Shown one piece after another: positions 54,231-63,998 of a DNA stretch of 64,000 nucleotides. Under the pieces are notes generated by a model. That model did no database searches. It saw only the letters and a list, made by a program, of their open reading frames with translations, and was not told the origin of the DNA. The translations under genes were made by a program, and so were the position numbers. The DNA lies in the NCBI GenBank assembly GCA_002386525.1, contig DGIS01000025.1, forward strand, positions 133,391-197,390, read 5' to 3'. Positions within the stretch are counted from its first letter, which is position 1; the number at the start of each line of letters is the position of its first letter. This DNA comes from Sphingobacterium sp. UBA4616 (GTDB taxonomy: Bacteria > Bacteroidota > Bacteroidia > Sphingobacteriales > Sphingobacteriaceae).

Positions 54231-54532
54231 TAGCGGATATAAAATACACTTAAGACCAATCAAACACTATTATTTTTCTGCACCTGCGTGATGGTCAAAA
54301 CTGACCTATCCTCTTCTTTTGCGTGAAGGAAAAAATTAGCTTTCCTTACACGGAAGAGCAAACATTAATCCATCGCATAATTATCTTCATCAAAAGCAGG
54401 CTATACAGCTTTAGGTCTTAAAATTCAGATCATCACTTTGACGGTTCAGTAAGCAATTGTAACGTCTCAGTCTATTTCTATGCCTAGCGGCTTTGAAGTT
54501 TTGTTTTCTTTGCCTCATTATACAATGATAAA
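54231..54532. other. 302-bp gap before RND operon 2
   Basis: A hairpin with CGTGAAGGAAA (54322-54332) and TTTCCTTACACG (54341-54352, one bulge) is present, not followed by a T-run. No TTAACAnTGTTAA palindrome and no clean TAnnTTTG promoter is seen. LytTR sites would be expected here but I cannot identify a pair of direct repeats with confidence. Confidence 0.45.
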
Positions 54533-55651
54533 ATGGCACAAAGAACGATGACTTTAAAACATTTCCTTACACTTATTACAGCAGTAACATTATTATCGTC
54601 CTGTGGAGGCAGTCAGGAACAACCGCAAGAGCAGGCAGTTACTGTTGACTTTATCACATTATCTCCGACCCAGGCTGAAACCGAAAAAAAGTACCCTGGC
54701 TCGTTAGAGGGAACTGTCAACGTCGATATCAAAGCGCAGGTAACGGGGTATCTTGAACAAATTTATGTCAAAGAAGGTGACTATGTATCAAAAGGACAAG
54801 CGTTATTCAAAATTAAAGCTGATGTCTACAACGAACAGGTAAACAACAGCAAAGCGGCCTATCAGGCGGCCTTATCAGCCGAACAAAACGCTAAAATGGA
54901 GATCGAAAAAATTAAACCACTTGTCGAAGGTAAAGTGTATACTGAATTACAATTAAAAACTGCAGAGGCGAATTATGCCGCAGCAAAAGCACACGTAGCA
55001 CAAGCACAGGCTGCACTGGGTTCGTCTCAAATAAATGCCAAGTTTACGCTGATCAACGCACCTGTAAGCGGCTATATCGGCCGGATCCCCAACAGGATCG
55101 GAAATTTAATTACCGCAGCAGATGTGACACCGTTGACAACGTTATCAGAGATCAATACTGTAAATGTTTATTTTTCATTGAGTGAATCCGACTTCATCGC
55201 CTTCATCAAAGATCAAAATAAAAAATCTTCTCATCAGCAAGCAACACTATTACTCGCGGACGGAACACGCTACAACCACGCCGGAAAGGTAGAGTTAGCC
55301 AGTGGCAACATCGACAGAACAACCGGAAGCATGGCACTGAAAGCAAGTTTCATCAATCCTGAAAAAATCCTACGTTCAGGTGGATCGGCGAAAGTAATCT
55401 TAAAAAAAACGCATGAAAACGTATTATTGGTTCCTATGGCCGCTGTGAAAGATATTCAAGACCGCTACTTCGTTTATGTTATTGGCGAAAAGAACAAAGT
55501 TTCTATGAAGCAGATTGAAATTGCAGGAAATACCGCCGATGCCTATTTACTGAAATCTGGTCTGAAGACAGGTGAAAAAATCGTTATGAACCGAATTGAC
55601 ATGCTTAATGATGGAATGCAAGTTCAACCGACTAAAAAATCCACCATGTAA
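54533..55651 (+). CDS. RND efflux membrane-fusion lipoprotein, system 2
   Basis: 372 aa. Lipobox LLSSC at residues about 20-24. Core: VDIKAQVTGYLEQIYVKEGDYVSKGQALFKIK, hairpin (about 95-150), GYIGRIPNRIGNLI, MALKASFINPEKILRSGGSAKV. Paralogue of the system 1 fusion protein, with a shorter N-terminus. The RND gene follows 117 bp later, a larger gap than in system 1. Confidence 0.95.
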   Translation: MAQRTMTLKHFLTLITAVTLLSSCGGSQEQPQEQAVTVDFITLSPTQAETEKKYPGSLEGTVNVDIKAQVTGYLEQIYVKEGDYVSKGQALFKIKADVYNEQVNNSKAAYQAALSAEQNAKMEIEKIKPLVEGKVYTELQLKTAEANYAAAKAHVAQAQAALGSSQINAKFTLINAPVSGYIGRIPNRIGNLITAADVTPLTTLSEINTVNVYFSLSESDFIAFIKDQNKKSSHQQATLLLADGTRYNHAGKVELASGNIDRTTGSMALKASFINPEKILRSGGSAKVILKKTHENVLLVPMAAVKDIQDRYFVYVIGEKNKVSMKQIEIAGNTADAYLLKSGLKTGEKIVMNRIDMLNDGMQVQPTKKSTM

Positions 55652-55768
55652 CAAGGATAGCAGGTATAGCAAAAGCTGAACTACTCAAAGAAGGGCAACA
55701 AGCCTATACATTCAGTATTCACTTTTGGAAAAAAACGGTACTAAAAGCTTTATAAAATTTAAACTAAA

Positions 55769-58700
55769 ATGTTAAAGAAATTTATTGACAGGCCAGTTTT
55801 GGCAACTGTTATATCTATCATATTTGTCATACTGGGGGTCATCGGTCTTTTTAGGCTACCTCAAACGCGATTCCCGGATATCGCCCCGCCCACGGTCCAA
55901 GTTACCGGAAGCTATCCCGGAGGAAATAGCGAAACAGTATTGAGATCGGTTGTGACACCCCTTGAAGAGCAAATCAATGGTGTGGAGGATATGGAATACA
56001 TTACATCTACTACAAGTAATGATGGTACATTCTCTGTACGTATTGTCTTTAAAGCAGGTGTAAATCCAGATCAGGCAGCCGTAAATGTGCAAAATAGAGT
56101 ACAACAGGCTACGCCTATCCTGCCACAGGAAGTTGTCCGAATGGGATTAACCACCTCCAAGCAACAAAATAGTATGATCATGATATTTAATATCTATACA
56201 GAAGATAATAAAAAATATGATGAACTATTTTTACAGAATTATGTGAACATCAACTTGATCCCACAGATCAAGCGTGTACCTGGGGTCGGTCAGGCCATGG
56301 TATTCGGTTCCAAAGACTATTCGATGCGTGTATGGTTGAATCCGCAAAAAATGGCGAGTTATGGACTTGTGCCACAAGAAGTCATTGCTGCAATTTCCAA
56401 ACAAAGTTTGGAATCTGCACCTGGAAAATTAGGGGAAGAATCAAAAGCACCACTTGAATATGTCATACGCTATAAAGGGAAAAAGAACCTTCCAGAGCAG
56501 TATGAAAACATTATCGTTAAAAATAATGATGTTCAGATTGTACGTTTAAAGGATGTCGCACGTATCGAGTTTGGTTCGATCAGCTATAGTGGTAATTCGC
56601 AAAATAACGGCCTCAATACCGTTACCATTGGTATATTCCAGACATCAGGCTCCAACGCAAATGAAATTGAAATCGGGATCGATAAACAGATTGAAATAGC
56701 ACAACGCTCCTTCCCTCCTGGAATCAAGATTTTTAAATTGATCAGTACCAAAGAACGCTTGGATGAAAGTACGGCACAAGTACGTTCGACATTGATTGAA
56801 GCCTTCATTTTGGTTTTCCTCGTTGTATTTTTGTTCCTGCAGGATATACGGTCGACTATTATTCCAGCAATCGCAGTTCCCGTAGCTATCGTAGGTACTT
56901 TTTTCTTCCTGCTGGTGTTTGGCTTTACCATCAATATATTGACATTATTTGCCTTAGTACTCGCCATTGGTATCGTTGTCGATGATGCAATTGTCGTTGT
57001 CGAAGCAGTACATGGAAAGATGGAGACTTCCAATTTAACCGGTAAGCAGGCTACCCATAGTGCCATGAGTGAAATCACAGGGGCTGTCATCTCTATTACC
57101 TTGGTAATGTGTGCAGTTTTTATTCCTATTGGATTTATGACAGGTTCATCGGGCATGTTTTATAAACAGTTTGCCTACACCCTTGTTATCGCCATTGTGA
57201 TCTCTGCGATCAATGCCTTAACTTTAACACCAGCACTCTGCGCATTATTGCTTAAAAATACGCACGCCGAAAATCACGATGGGCAGACCCCAAAAACAGG
57301 ATTTTCTCAGCGTTTTTTCAAAGCGTTTAACGCTGGCTTCGAAAACATGACTAACCGATACGTTGGTTCATTAAAATTCCTGGCAAAGAAAAAATGGATT
57401 TCGGCACTTTTGATTCTGGCTACAATTGGCGTTGCGGGATACCTCATGACAAGCACTTCCAAAAGTTTTGTACCGATGGAGGATGATAACTTTGTTGTAT
57501 ACAGTTTGGAAATGCCCCCAGGAACGGGACTTGATCGAACCACAAAAGCAGTAGAAAAAATCGAAAAACTACTTGCCGATATCCCTTCTATTGAAAGCCA
57601 TACAAGTATTACTGGATTCAATATGATCGGCAACAACTCCAGCGCAGCCTATGCAACAGGATTTATACGCCTGAAAGATAAAAAGAAACGTGGTGAGATG
57701 AACGATATCGATCAGATTCACCAAGTGATCTCGCAAAAATTATCCAGTGTCAAAGACGGTAACGCAATGGCCTTTCGCTCCCCTCCTGTTGATGGTTATG
57801 GTATGATGAATGGCGCGGAACTCGTTTTGCAGGACAGAGCTGGTAAATCGCCGGTAGAGCTGAAAGCAATGTCCGACTCCGTTATTGCGCAGATTATGAA
57901 ACAACCAGGGGTGCAGCTTGCCTATACCATGTTCAGAGCAGATTATCCACAGATGGAGTTAGAAGTAGATGAAGACAAAGCTGCCCAACTTGGCGTAGAT
58001 GTCAGTGAAATGCTTTCGTCCGTTCAAACTTACTTTGCGGGCGACCAATCATTGAATTTCAACCGCTTTGGAAAATTCTATCGGATAGCAGTAAAAGCAG
58101 ACGGTATTTATCGAACTGATAAAGAAGCCTTCAACGAAATATTTGTCAAAAATAATCTTGGCCAAATGGTTCCCGTGAATACCTTGGTTACCCTTCTTAA
58201 AGTATATGGCCCTGAATCGGTAACCCGTTATAATTTATACAATTCACTCACGATAAACGTGGTTAGTACGCCTGGTATTAGTAATGGTGCGATCATGGAA
58301 ACATTGGAGAAAAATGTATTGACCAAGTTACCGGGAGACTATAGCTACGAATGGACGGGACTTAGCTTGGAAGAGAAGTCTTCGGGCAATCAAACCGTAC
58401 TTATCCTAGCATTAAGCTTACTATTTGTATATTTCTTACTATCAGCACAGTATGAAAGTTATTTATTGCCCCTTGCCGTCCTATTATCAATCCCAACAGG
58501 TATGATTGGCTCTTTCCTAGGAACACGTGCTATTGGATTGGACAACAATATTTACGTCCAGGTGGGCTTGATCATGCTTATCGGTCTTTTGGCAAAAAAT
58601 GCCATTTTGATTGTTGAATTTGCTTTACAGCGGAGAAGAGCAGGCTCATCACTCATTGATTCGGCCCTTGAGGGAGCAAGAGCGCGTCTGCGACCAATCT

Positions 58701-58930
58701 TGATGACTTCACTCGCTTTCATTGCCGGTATGATACCGCTCATGTTTGCTACCGGCGGAACAGCAACGGGTAATCATTCCATCAGCACGGGAGCAGCAAT
58801 GGGTATGTTAAGCGGAGTAATCTTTGGGGTAATCATCATACCATTGCTGTACCTGGTGTTCCAATATTTGCAAGAAAAAGTTTCCAGTAAGAAACTTACG
58901 GGCAATACAGTACACAATACAAACGATTAA
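55769..58930 (+). CDS. RND multidrug efflux transporter (HAE1 family), system 2
   Basis: 1053 aa. MLKKFIDRPVLATVISIIFVILGVIG at the N-terminus is almost identical to system 1; TM4 GIVVDDAIVVVEAV, TM12 region and a closing FQYLQEKVSSKK follow. The substrate-binding porter loops differ more from system 1 than the membrane spans do, so the pumps probably export different compounds. It follows the fusion gene and is followed at 1 bp by the OMF gene. Confidence 0.97.
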   Translation: MLKKFIDRPVLATVISIIFVILGVIGLFRLPQTRFPDIAPPTVQVTGSYPGGNSETVLRSVVTPLEEQINGVEDMEYITSTTSNDGTFSVRIVFKAGVNPDQAAVNVQNRVQQATPILPQEVVRMGLTTSKQQNSMIMIFNIYTEDNKKYDELFLQNYVNINLIPQIKRVPGVGQAMVFGSKDYSMRVWLNPQKMASYGLVPQEVIAAISKQSLESAPGKLGEESKAPLEYVIRYKGKKNLPEQYENIIVKNNDVQIVRLKDVARIEFGSISYSGNSQNNGLNTVTIGIFQTSGSNANEIEIGIDKQIEIAQRSFPPGIKIFKLISTKERLDESTAQVRSTLIEAFILVFLVVFLFLQDIRSTIIPAIAVPVAIVGTFFFLLVFGFTINILTLFALVLAIGIVVDDAIVVVEAVHGKMETSNLTGKQATHSAMSEITGAVISITLVMCAVFIPIGFMTGSSGMFYKQFAYTLVIAIVISAINALTLTPALCALLLKNTHAENHDGQTPKTGFSQRFFKAFNAGFENMTNRYVGSLKFLAKKKWISALLILATIGVAGYLMTSTSKSFVPMEDDNFVVYSLEMPPGTGLDRTTKAVEKIEKLLADIPSIESHTSITGFNMIGNNSSAAYATGFIRLKDKKKRGEMNDIDQIHQVISQKLSSVKDGNAMAFRSPPVDGYGMMNGAELVLQDRAGKSPVELKAMSDSVIAQIMKQPGVQLAYTMFRADYPQMELEVDEDKAAQLGVDVSEMLSSVQTYFAGDQSLNFNRFGKFYRIAVKADGIYRTDKEAFNEIFVKNNLGQMVPVNTLVTLLKVYGPESVTRYNLYNSLTINVVSTPGISNGAIMETLEKNVLTKLPGDYSYEWTGLSLEEKSSGNQTVLILALSLLFVYFLLSAQYESYLLPLAVLLSIPTGMIGSFLGTRAIGLDNNIYVQVGLIMLIGLLAKNAILIVEFALQRRRAGSSLIDSALEGARARLRPILMTSLAFIAGMIPLMFATGGTATGNHSISTGAAMGMLSGVIFGVIIIPLLYLVFQYLQEKVSSKKLTGNTVHNTND

Positions 58931-58931
58931 A

Positions 58932-60347
58932 ATGAAAAAATTTCATCACTATATAACAATTTTCGCAGCCAGCGCCCTTTTATTGTCCTCATGCAGCGTG
59001 GGGGAAAAATACACACGTCAAGAGATGGTGCTGCCCGAAAATTTTAAAAACAGCGCGGTTGTCCTGACGTCTGATACGCTACAGCTATCCTGGAGCAAAT
59101 TTGTAAAGGATCCCTTGTTGACATCACTCATTGAGAAAGCATTATCTAACAATACAGACGTCAATGTTGCTCTTCTCAATATGCAACAACTAGAACTCGC
59201 GTACAAACAGTCTAAGAAAGGGTTACTGCCGACAGCTGACTTAAGCATTGGAGCGAATAGAACCTGGTTATCGAGCAACTCCTTAAATGGCTCGCTGAGC
59301 GATCAATTTATAGGAACGCCCTATATGGACGATTATGGCGCCATGCTCAGAATCTCTTGGGAAGCCGATATCTGGGGAAAGGCAAGATTGCAAAAAGAAG
59401 AATCCATGGCTAACTTTTTTGGCCAAAAGGAAAACTTATCGGCTTTGAGAACTCGGATTATTGTACAGGTCATCCAGTCCTATTATAATCTAATCGCTTT
59501 GGATGAGCAGCTTAAGATTGCACAAAAAAATGTTCAACTGAGCGATAGCACGCTTCGTATGATACGTCTGCAATACAATTCGTCAGTGGTCAGTTCGCTT
59601 GCCGTGGAGCAAGCAGAAGCACAGAAGAAAACTGCTGAATTGTTAATTCCCCTAGCCTATCAAAATATGGAAGTTGAAGAAAATGCACTGAGCATTCTTT
59701 GCGGAAGTTTCCCTGCGCACATGCGAGGTACAGCAAGTTTAGATGATACAATTGTTGGCGATGGACTTGCCACAGGAGTACCGGCCGAACTCTTGAGCCG
59801 CAGACCTGACGTCAGAGCTGCAGAATACGCTGTTGCTGCAGCCACAAGCAGAATGGGGCTAGCCAAAGCTGCGATGTACCCTTCTCTCAGTTTGACACCC
59901 TCCATTGGAACAAACTCCATTCAATTTAATAAATGGTTTGATCTACCGGGTTCGATCGTAAAAACAATAGCCGGGAATATTGCACAGCCAATTTTTCAGA
60001 AAGGTGCTTTAAAAACAAACTATGAAATATCGGTTATCGAACGTGAGAAGATAGCTTTGCAGTTTAAGCAGGCGGTTATGGTCGCTGTTTCAGAAGTTTC
60101 TGATGCCTTGGCGAAAATTAAACACACAGAACAGCGACTTCAGCTCATCCATGCAAAATCAAATGCACTTGGCAAAGCTACTGCTGATGCAACATTGCTT
60201 TACAAAAGTGGAATGGCAAACTATCTGGAAGTGATAAATGCACAAAACAACGCCCTTCAAAATGATTTGGAATGGATTACAGTAAAAAGGGAAATGCTAA
60301 ATGCGACTATAGATCTTTACCGTGCACTGGGTGGAGGAACAGATTGA
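58932..60347 (+). CDS. TolC-like outer-membrane efflux lipoprotein, system 2
   Basis: 471 aa. Lipobox LLLSSC near residues 17-22. OMF halves with LSWSKFVKDPLLTSLIEKALSNNTDVNVALL, ISWEADIWGKARLQKE, AELLSRRPDVRAAEYAV and DLYRALGGGTD at the end. Overlaps almost directly with the RND gene (ATG 1 bp after its TAA). No clear terminator within 100 bp downstream. Confidence 0.95.
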   Translation: MKKFHHYITIFAASALLLSSCSVGEKYTRQEMVLPENFKNSAVVLTSDTLQLSWSKFVKDPLLTSLIEKALSNNTDVNVALLNMQQLELAYKQSKKGLLPTADLSIGANRTWLSSNSLNGSLSDQFIGTPYMDDYGAMLRISWEADIWGKARLQKEESMANFFGQKENLSALRTRIIVQVIQSYYNLIALDEQLKIAQKNVQLSDSTLRMIRLQYNSSVVSSLAVEQAEAQKKTAELLIPLAYQNMEVEENALSILCGSFPAHMRGTASLDDTIVGDGLATGVPAELLSRRPDVRAAEYAVAAATSRMGLAKAAMYPSLSLTPSIGTNSIQFNKWFDLPGSIVKTIAGNIAQPIFQKGALKTNYEISVIEREKIALQFKQAVMVAVSEVSDALAKIKHTEQRLQLIHAKSNALGKATADATLLYKSGMANYLEVINAQNNALQNDLEWITVKREMLNATIDLYRALGGGTD

Positions 60348-60493
60348 ATTGTGAAGAAGACATGTTGAAAATAAAAATGCGTATCATTTTCAGTAAAGCC
60401 TTATATTTATCAAACGGTTTGGCTTTTGATTCCCAATCCGTCAAAATAGATCAAACAATTTATTATACATTACATTAAATAGATATTTCCGTT

Positions 60494-60859
60494 ATGAGCA
60501 ATACCGATACTGAAAACAAATTTGTTAACCAGCAGATCCAATACCTTGAGTTTGTATCAAGTGACCTTGAACGTGCCAAAGCATTCTATACGACGAGCTT
60601 CGGTTGGGAGTTTACAGATTACGGACCGGAATATACATCTTTTGGAGGAAAATATGTTGACGGTGGCTTTATGCTCGGCACCCCAGTAAACGGCAGCATT
60701 CTTGTCGTTATCTATGCAGACGATCTGCAAGTTACGCGCGATCAGGTTATCCGTGCCGGCGGCACGATATTAAAAGATATTTTTAGTTTCCCGGGTGGAA
60801 AAAGATTTCAGTTCCAGGATCCTGATGGATATGAATTAGCCGTGTGGACGATAGAATAA
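60494..60859 (+). CDS. VOC (glyoxalase/bleomycin-resistance) family protein
   Basis: 121 aa. Two betaalphabetabetabeta halves: IQYLEFVSSDLERAKAFYTTSFGWEFTDYG and LVVIYADDLQVTRDQVIRAGGTILKDIFSFPGGKRFQFQDPDGYELAVW. The metal-ligand Glu and FxDPDGxxLxxW motif of the VOC fold are present. Function cannot be narrowed. Single gene, convergent with the helicase. Confidence 0.88.
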   Translation: MSNTDTENKFVNQQIQYLEFVSSDLERAKAFYTTSFGWEFTDYGPEYTSFGGKYVDGGFMLGTPVNGSILVVIYADDLQVTRDQVIRAGGTILKDIFSFPGGKRFQFQDPDGYELAVWTIE

Positions 60860-60875
60860 AAATATACATTTCATT

Positions 60876-60912
60876 ATAAAGCCCGCATATTCTTCTTATA
60901 TGGGGGCTTTAT
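60876..60912. terminator. Bidirectional terminator between VOC and helicase genes
   Basis: ATAAAGCCCGCATAT (60876-60890) pairs with ATATGGGGGCTTTAT (about 60898-60912) with one mismatch, loop about 7 nt. Flanked by A- and T-rich ends. It lies between convergent genes. Confidence 0.8.
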
Positions 60913-60921
60913 AGTTTAAAA

Positions 60922-62148
60922 CTAAGCCTTTTTAGCTTTCTGATGATTTTTATTTTTATTCCTACTGAAACGCTTCTTCTTATTCTGCGGATTTTTTTTA
61001 CCAGGTTTGTAAGTAGGTCCCACTTCGAACCCATCCGGCAATGGTAGCTGTTCAATCGGGTAGCCTATTAAATTCTCAATCTGAGCAAAACGATTTTGAT
61101 CTTTCTCATTGACAAAAGTAATAGCGGTTCCCGTGGTCGCTGCCCGAGCGGTACGCCCGATACGGTGAACATAGTCTTCCGGGTCTGGTGGAACATCATA
61201 ATTAACGACCAAACTGATCCCCACAACATCGATACCACGAGAGATCACATCGGTCCCTACCAATACCCGAACTTGACGAGAACGGAATCTGCCCATGATA
61301 TCTTCCCGTTTTGACTGTTCGAGATCCGAATGGAAACCCTCGGCATCAATTCCTTGCTTCTGTAATTCCTGAGCAAGAAGTTTGACCGTAGTTTTTTGGG
61401 ATGCAAAAATAATAACCGATACATAGTTCGGATCCTTCAATATGGATTTCAGGAGCTCCATTTTTTGTTGATCATAGACAAGATATACACGTTGATCTAT
61501 TCCTTCCGAAGGTTTGGAAATGGCAATATTGACTTCCACAGGATCTTGCAGGATTTTTCGGGCAAAGGACCTGATTTTCACTGGCATAGTTGCTGAGAAC
61601 AAAAGCATCTGCTTTTTCTTCGGCAGATAACTTACAATACGTAAGATATCGTCTTGAAATCCCATATCCAGCATGCTATCGGCTTCATCCAATACAAAGT
61701 GCTTTAAATGAGTGAGATCAATCTTCATGGAGGTAAGATGGCTTATCAACCTTCCTGGGGTGGCTACAATGATATTTACCCCCTCCCGTATAGCGCGCTT
61801 TTGCTGCTCGTAGCCCATACCGTCGCCCCCACCATAGATGGCTATGGATGTTGCACCTGTATAATAAGACATGCCCATAATTTGCTGATCGATTTGCATA
61901 GCAAGCTCCCGGGTCGGAACAAGGATAATAGCAAGAATGGATTCCCTTGAATCCCGTGCTATCGCATCGAGGATCGGCAACATATAAGCCGCTGTTTTAC
62001 CTGTACCTGTCTGTGCGCAGGCAATCATATCTTTTCCCTCTTTAATAATCGGGATGGTCTGTTCTTGGATCGGCGTAGCCTCCTCAAACATCATACTTTC
62101 TAAGCCTTCTTCCAAAGCTGGAACAAAGCCAAATTCATCAAATCTCAA
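60922..62148 (-). CDS. DEAD-box RNA helicase (RhlE/CsdA-like)
   Basis: 408 aa. Q motif FGFVPALEEGLESMMFEEATPIQEQTIP, Walker A AQTGTGKTAAY, PTRELA, GG, ATPGR, DEAD (VLDEADSMLDMGF), SAT, then HRIGRTAR. A lysine/arginine-rich tail (KNPQNKKKRFSRNKNKNHQK) follows for RNA binding. Cytoplasmic; typically involved in ribosome assembly or mRNA decay. Monocistronic. Confidence 0.96.
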   Translation of the reverse strand: MRFDEFGFVPALEEGLESMMFEEATPIQEQTIPIIKEGKDMIACAQTGTGKTAAYMLPILDAIARDSRESILAIILVPTRELAMQIDQQIMGMSYYTGATSIAIYGGGDGMGYEQQKRAIREGVNIIVATPGRLISHLTSMKIDLTHLKHFVLDEADSMLDMGFQDDILRIVSYLPKKKQMLLFSATMPVKIRSFARKILQDPVEVNIAISKPSEGIDQRVYLVYDQQKMELLKSILKDPNYVSVIIFASQKTTVKLLAQELQKQGIDAEGFHSDLEQSKREDIMGRFRSRQVRVLVGTDVISRGIDVVGISLVVNYDVPPDPEDYVHRIGRTARAATTGTAITFVNEKDQNRFAQIENLIGYPIEQLPLPDGFEVGPTYKPGKKNPQNKKKRFSRNKNKNHQKAKKA

Positions 62149-62212
62149 CGTATTGTTTTTATTGTTGTGCCCTAAATTACTAAATCTAATTCATAAAAGT
62201 CAAAATTAATAC

Positions 62213-62345
62213 CTATAGCTCGTTATCTTCTTCCAAACAACGTCGCCATGGGACTAATCCACGCGGATAATAGGGATGAAGTTGAACAAAACAATTGTCC
62301 TGCCCACTATTGTAAGCCAGACATAGGACTATTTTTGTAGGTGAA
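62213..62345 (-). pseudogene. Stranded C-terminal coding fragment after nhaA
   Basis: On the minus strand one frame reads ...SPTKIVLCLAYNSGQDNCFV and QLHPYYPRGLVPWRRCLEED and stops at 62213. It continues open back into the nhaA coding region, but in another frame than nhaA, and no start codon is near. Protein-like composition. Family not recognised. Confidence 0.25.
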
Positions 62346-62346
62346 A

Positions 62347-63534
62347 TTAATCGGTAATTTGATTTTTGTTTGCAGATGACACGACACTCAAAACAGTATA
62401 ACCGAGCAAGCCTGCGCAAAAAGAAGCGATCAGCACGGCAAACTTTGCTTCCTCAATTAATATGGTATCATCAAAAGAAAGTATGGAAATAAAGATGGAC
62501 ATCGTAAAACCTATTCCACCCAATAATCCTACACCAAAAATCTGCTTCCAGCCAGCTCCTTCAGGTAATTGTGCAATCTTCAGTTTTTTAGCAATGAAAC
62601 AGATCAAGAATATTCCAATTGATTTACCAGCGATTAGACCAAGGATAATACCAATACCCAATTTTGAAGTCAATCCACCAATCATTTCGCCATGAATTGG
62701 AATCAGTGTATTTGCAAAAGCAAATAATGGAATGATAATGAAATTGACAGGCTTGGCCAACAGATGCTCCAGCTTTTCCAGCGGAGATTCTTCCGCGTCT
62801 GGTGTTGTTGGCAACGTCATGGCTACTAGTACGCCCGCTATTGTAGCATGAATACCAGAATGGTGCACAAAGTACCATATAAACAGTCCCGGAATTAGGT
62901 AAGCCCAGATGGCCTTAACACCCAATTTATTCAACAAAATCAAAAATAGAAAGATACCTATAGCAATAAATAAATAGGTCGCATGAATACCATTGCTATA
63001 AAAGATCGCAATCACCAATATGGCAAGTAGGTCATCAACAATGGCCAAAGCAGCCAAAAAGATCTTAAGACTGGCAGGAACTTTATTTCCAAGAAGCGTG
63101 ATAACGGCTAAAGCAAATGCAATGTCTGTTGCCATGGGGATACCCCAACCATGCACAGTCGAGGCGCCCTGGTTCAATGCAAAATAAATAATAGCAGGCA
63201 GAAGCGCACCGCCAATTGCAGCTAATATCGGCAGGATTGCCTTACTCGGCGATGAGAGTTCGCCTTCCACAATTTCGCGCTTTATCTCGAGTCCTACCAA
63301 CAAAAAGAAAATAGCCATCAAACCATCGTTGAGCCACAATAACCACGAATATTTTAAATGAATTTGCCCGCTATTAAAACCTACCTCCTGATTGAGAAAT
63401 TTCATTACACTAGAATACAATGGCGTATTTGCTACGATCAAAGCTAGAATAACACAAGAAAAAAGGATAATTCCGCCCGCAAAGCTGGATTTTAAGAATT
63501 CCCTAAAGACAGTTAAATTGATAAGTTTTGACAT
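62347..63534 (-). CDS. nhaA: Na+/H+ antiporter NhaA
   Basis: 395 aa, NhaA length (about 390). About 12 membrane spans. Motifs: LWLNDGLMAIFFLLVGLEIKREI, PMATDIAFALAVITLLG (TDIAFA motif), ALAIVDDLLAILVIAIFY with the two conserved Asp (VDDL) for Na+/H+ exchange. Exports Na+ in return for H+ and supports growth at high salt or alkaline pH. Monocistronic, with a 287-bp gap upstream in which I see no clear promoter. Confidence 0.97.
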   Translation of the reverse strand: MSKLINLTVFREFLKSSFAGGIILFSCVILALIVANTPLYSSVMKFLNQEVGFNSGQIHLKYSWLLWLNDGLMAIFFLLVGLEIKREIVEGELSSPSKAILPILAAIGGALLPAIIYFALNQGASTVHGWGIPMATDIAFALAVITLLGNKVPASLKIFLAALAIVDDLLAILVIAIFYSNGIHATYLFIAIGIFLFLILLNKLGVKAIWAYLIPGLFIWYFVHHSGIHATIAGVLVAMTLPTTPDAEESPLEKLEHLLAKPVNFIIIPLFAFANTLIPIHGEMIGGLTSKLGIGIILGLIAGKSIGIFLICFIAKKLKIAQLPEGAGWKQIFGVGLLGGIGFTMSIFISILSFDDTILIEEAKFAVLIASFCAGLLGYTVLSVVSSANKNQITD

Positions 63535-63821
63535 GATTGAATATCTAAAAAATGCTCACAAAGGTTCACAATATACGATTTTACGGCCATTTATGGAATA
63601 TACCCCCCTATTAATGCACATTCTTATTAAAGGGTTAACGAGTAATTATCTAAATTTTATGAGCAATAAATGAGCCGAGCACTTGAAATAAAAAAGATTT
63701 CATGGTAAGATGTTGGTGTTATCTATTAAAATTTATAAAAAGCGCAGTGATTTTACCAAATTAATTTGACTTTGTTGTAAAAAATACTTAGCTTGCTACT
63801 ATAGTTAATAAACCGTTTATT

Positions 63822-63998
63822 ATGTGCAAGAAGTGGATTTTCATGGTGCTTCTTTTCGTAGCAAATTTTACATATGCGCAGACGACAGAGGATAAAACCC
63901 AACATTCAGGTTCCCATTACATTATTTTAGCAATAATCGCTATTATTGTCATTGTTTATATATTGTACAGGAGGCAAAAGAGGAAATTTAATGAATAA
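63822..63998 (+). CDS. Small exported single-span protein (58 aa)
   Basis: MCKKWIFMVLLFVANFTYAQ is a signal peptide (cut after YAQ), then a short polar stretch and a second hydrophobic span (IILAIIAIIVIVYILYRRQ) with a basic end. It would be a small periplasmic/inner-membrane protein. A TTTG (near 63765) and TAgcTTgC (63789 region) about 20 bp apart may be its promoter. Its stop overlaps the start (ATGAATAAG at 63991) of a following gene that runs out of the window. No family recognised. Confidence 0.7.
   Translation: MCKKWIFMVLLFVANFTYAQTTEDKTQHSGSHYIILAIIAIIVIVYILYRRQKRKFNE

Noticed and set aside
55657..55755. 33-codon open frame in the gap between MFP and RND genes of system 2
   Set aside because: Protein-like (AELLKEGQQAYTFSIH) but short, without a start, and explained equally well by chance.
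56584..57156. 190-aa minus-strand ORF over RND system 2
   Set aside because: Antisense shadow of conserved RND transmembrane segments; the same kind of shadow occurs at 48586-48876 in system 1.
60348..60493. Open frame DMLKIKMRIIFSKALYLSNG after the OMF gene
   Set aside because: It is a short A/T-rich stretch with no start in context and no similarity I recognise.
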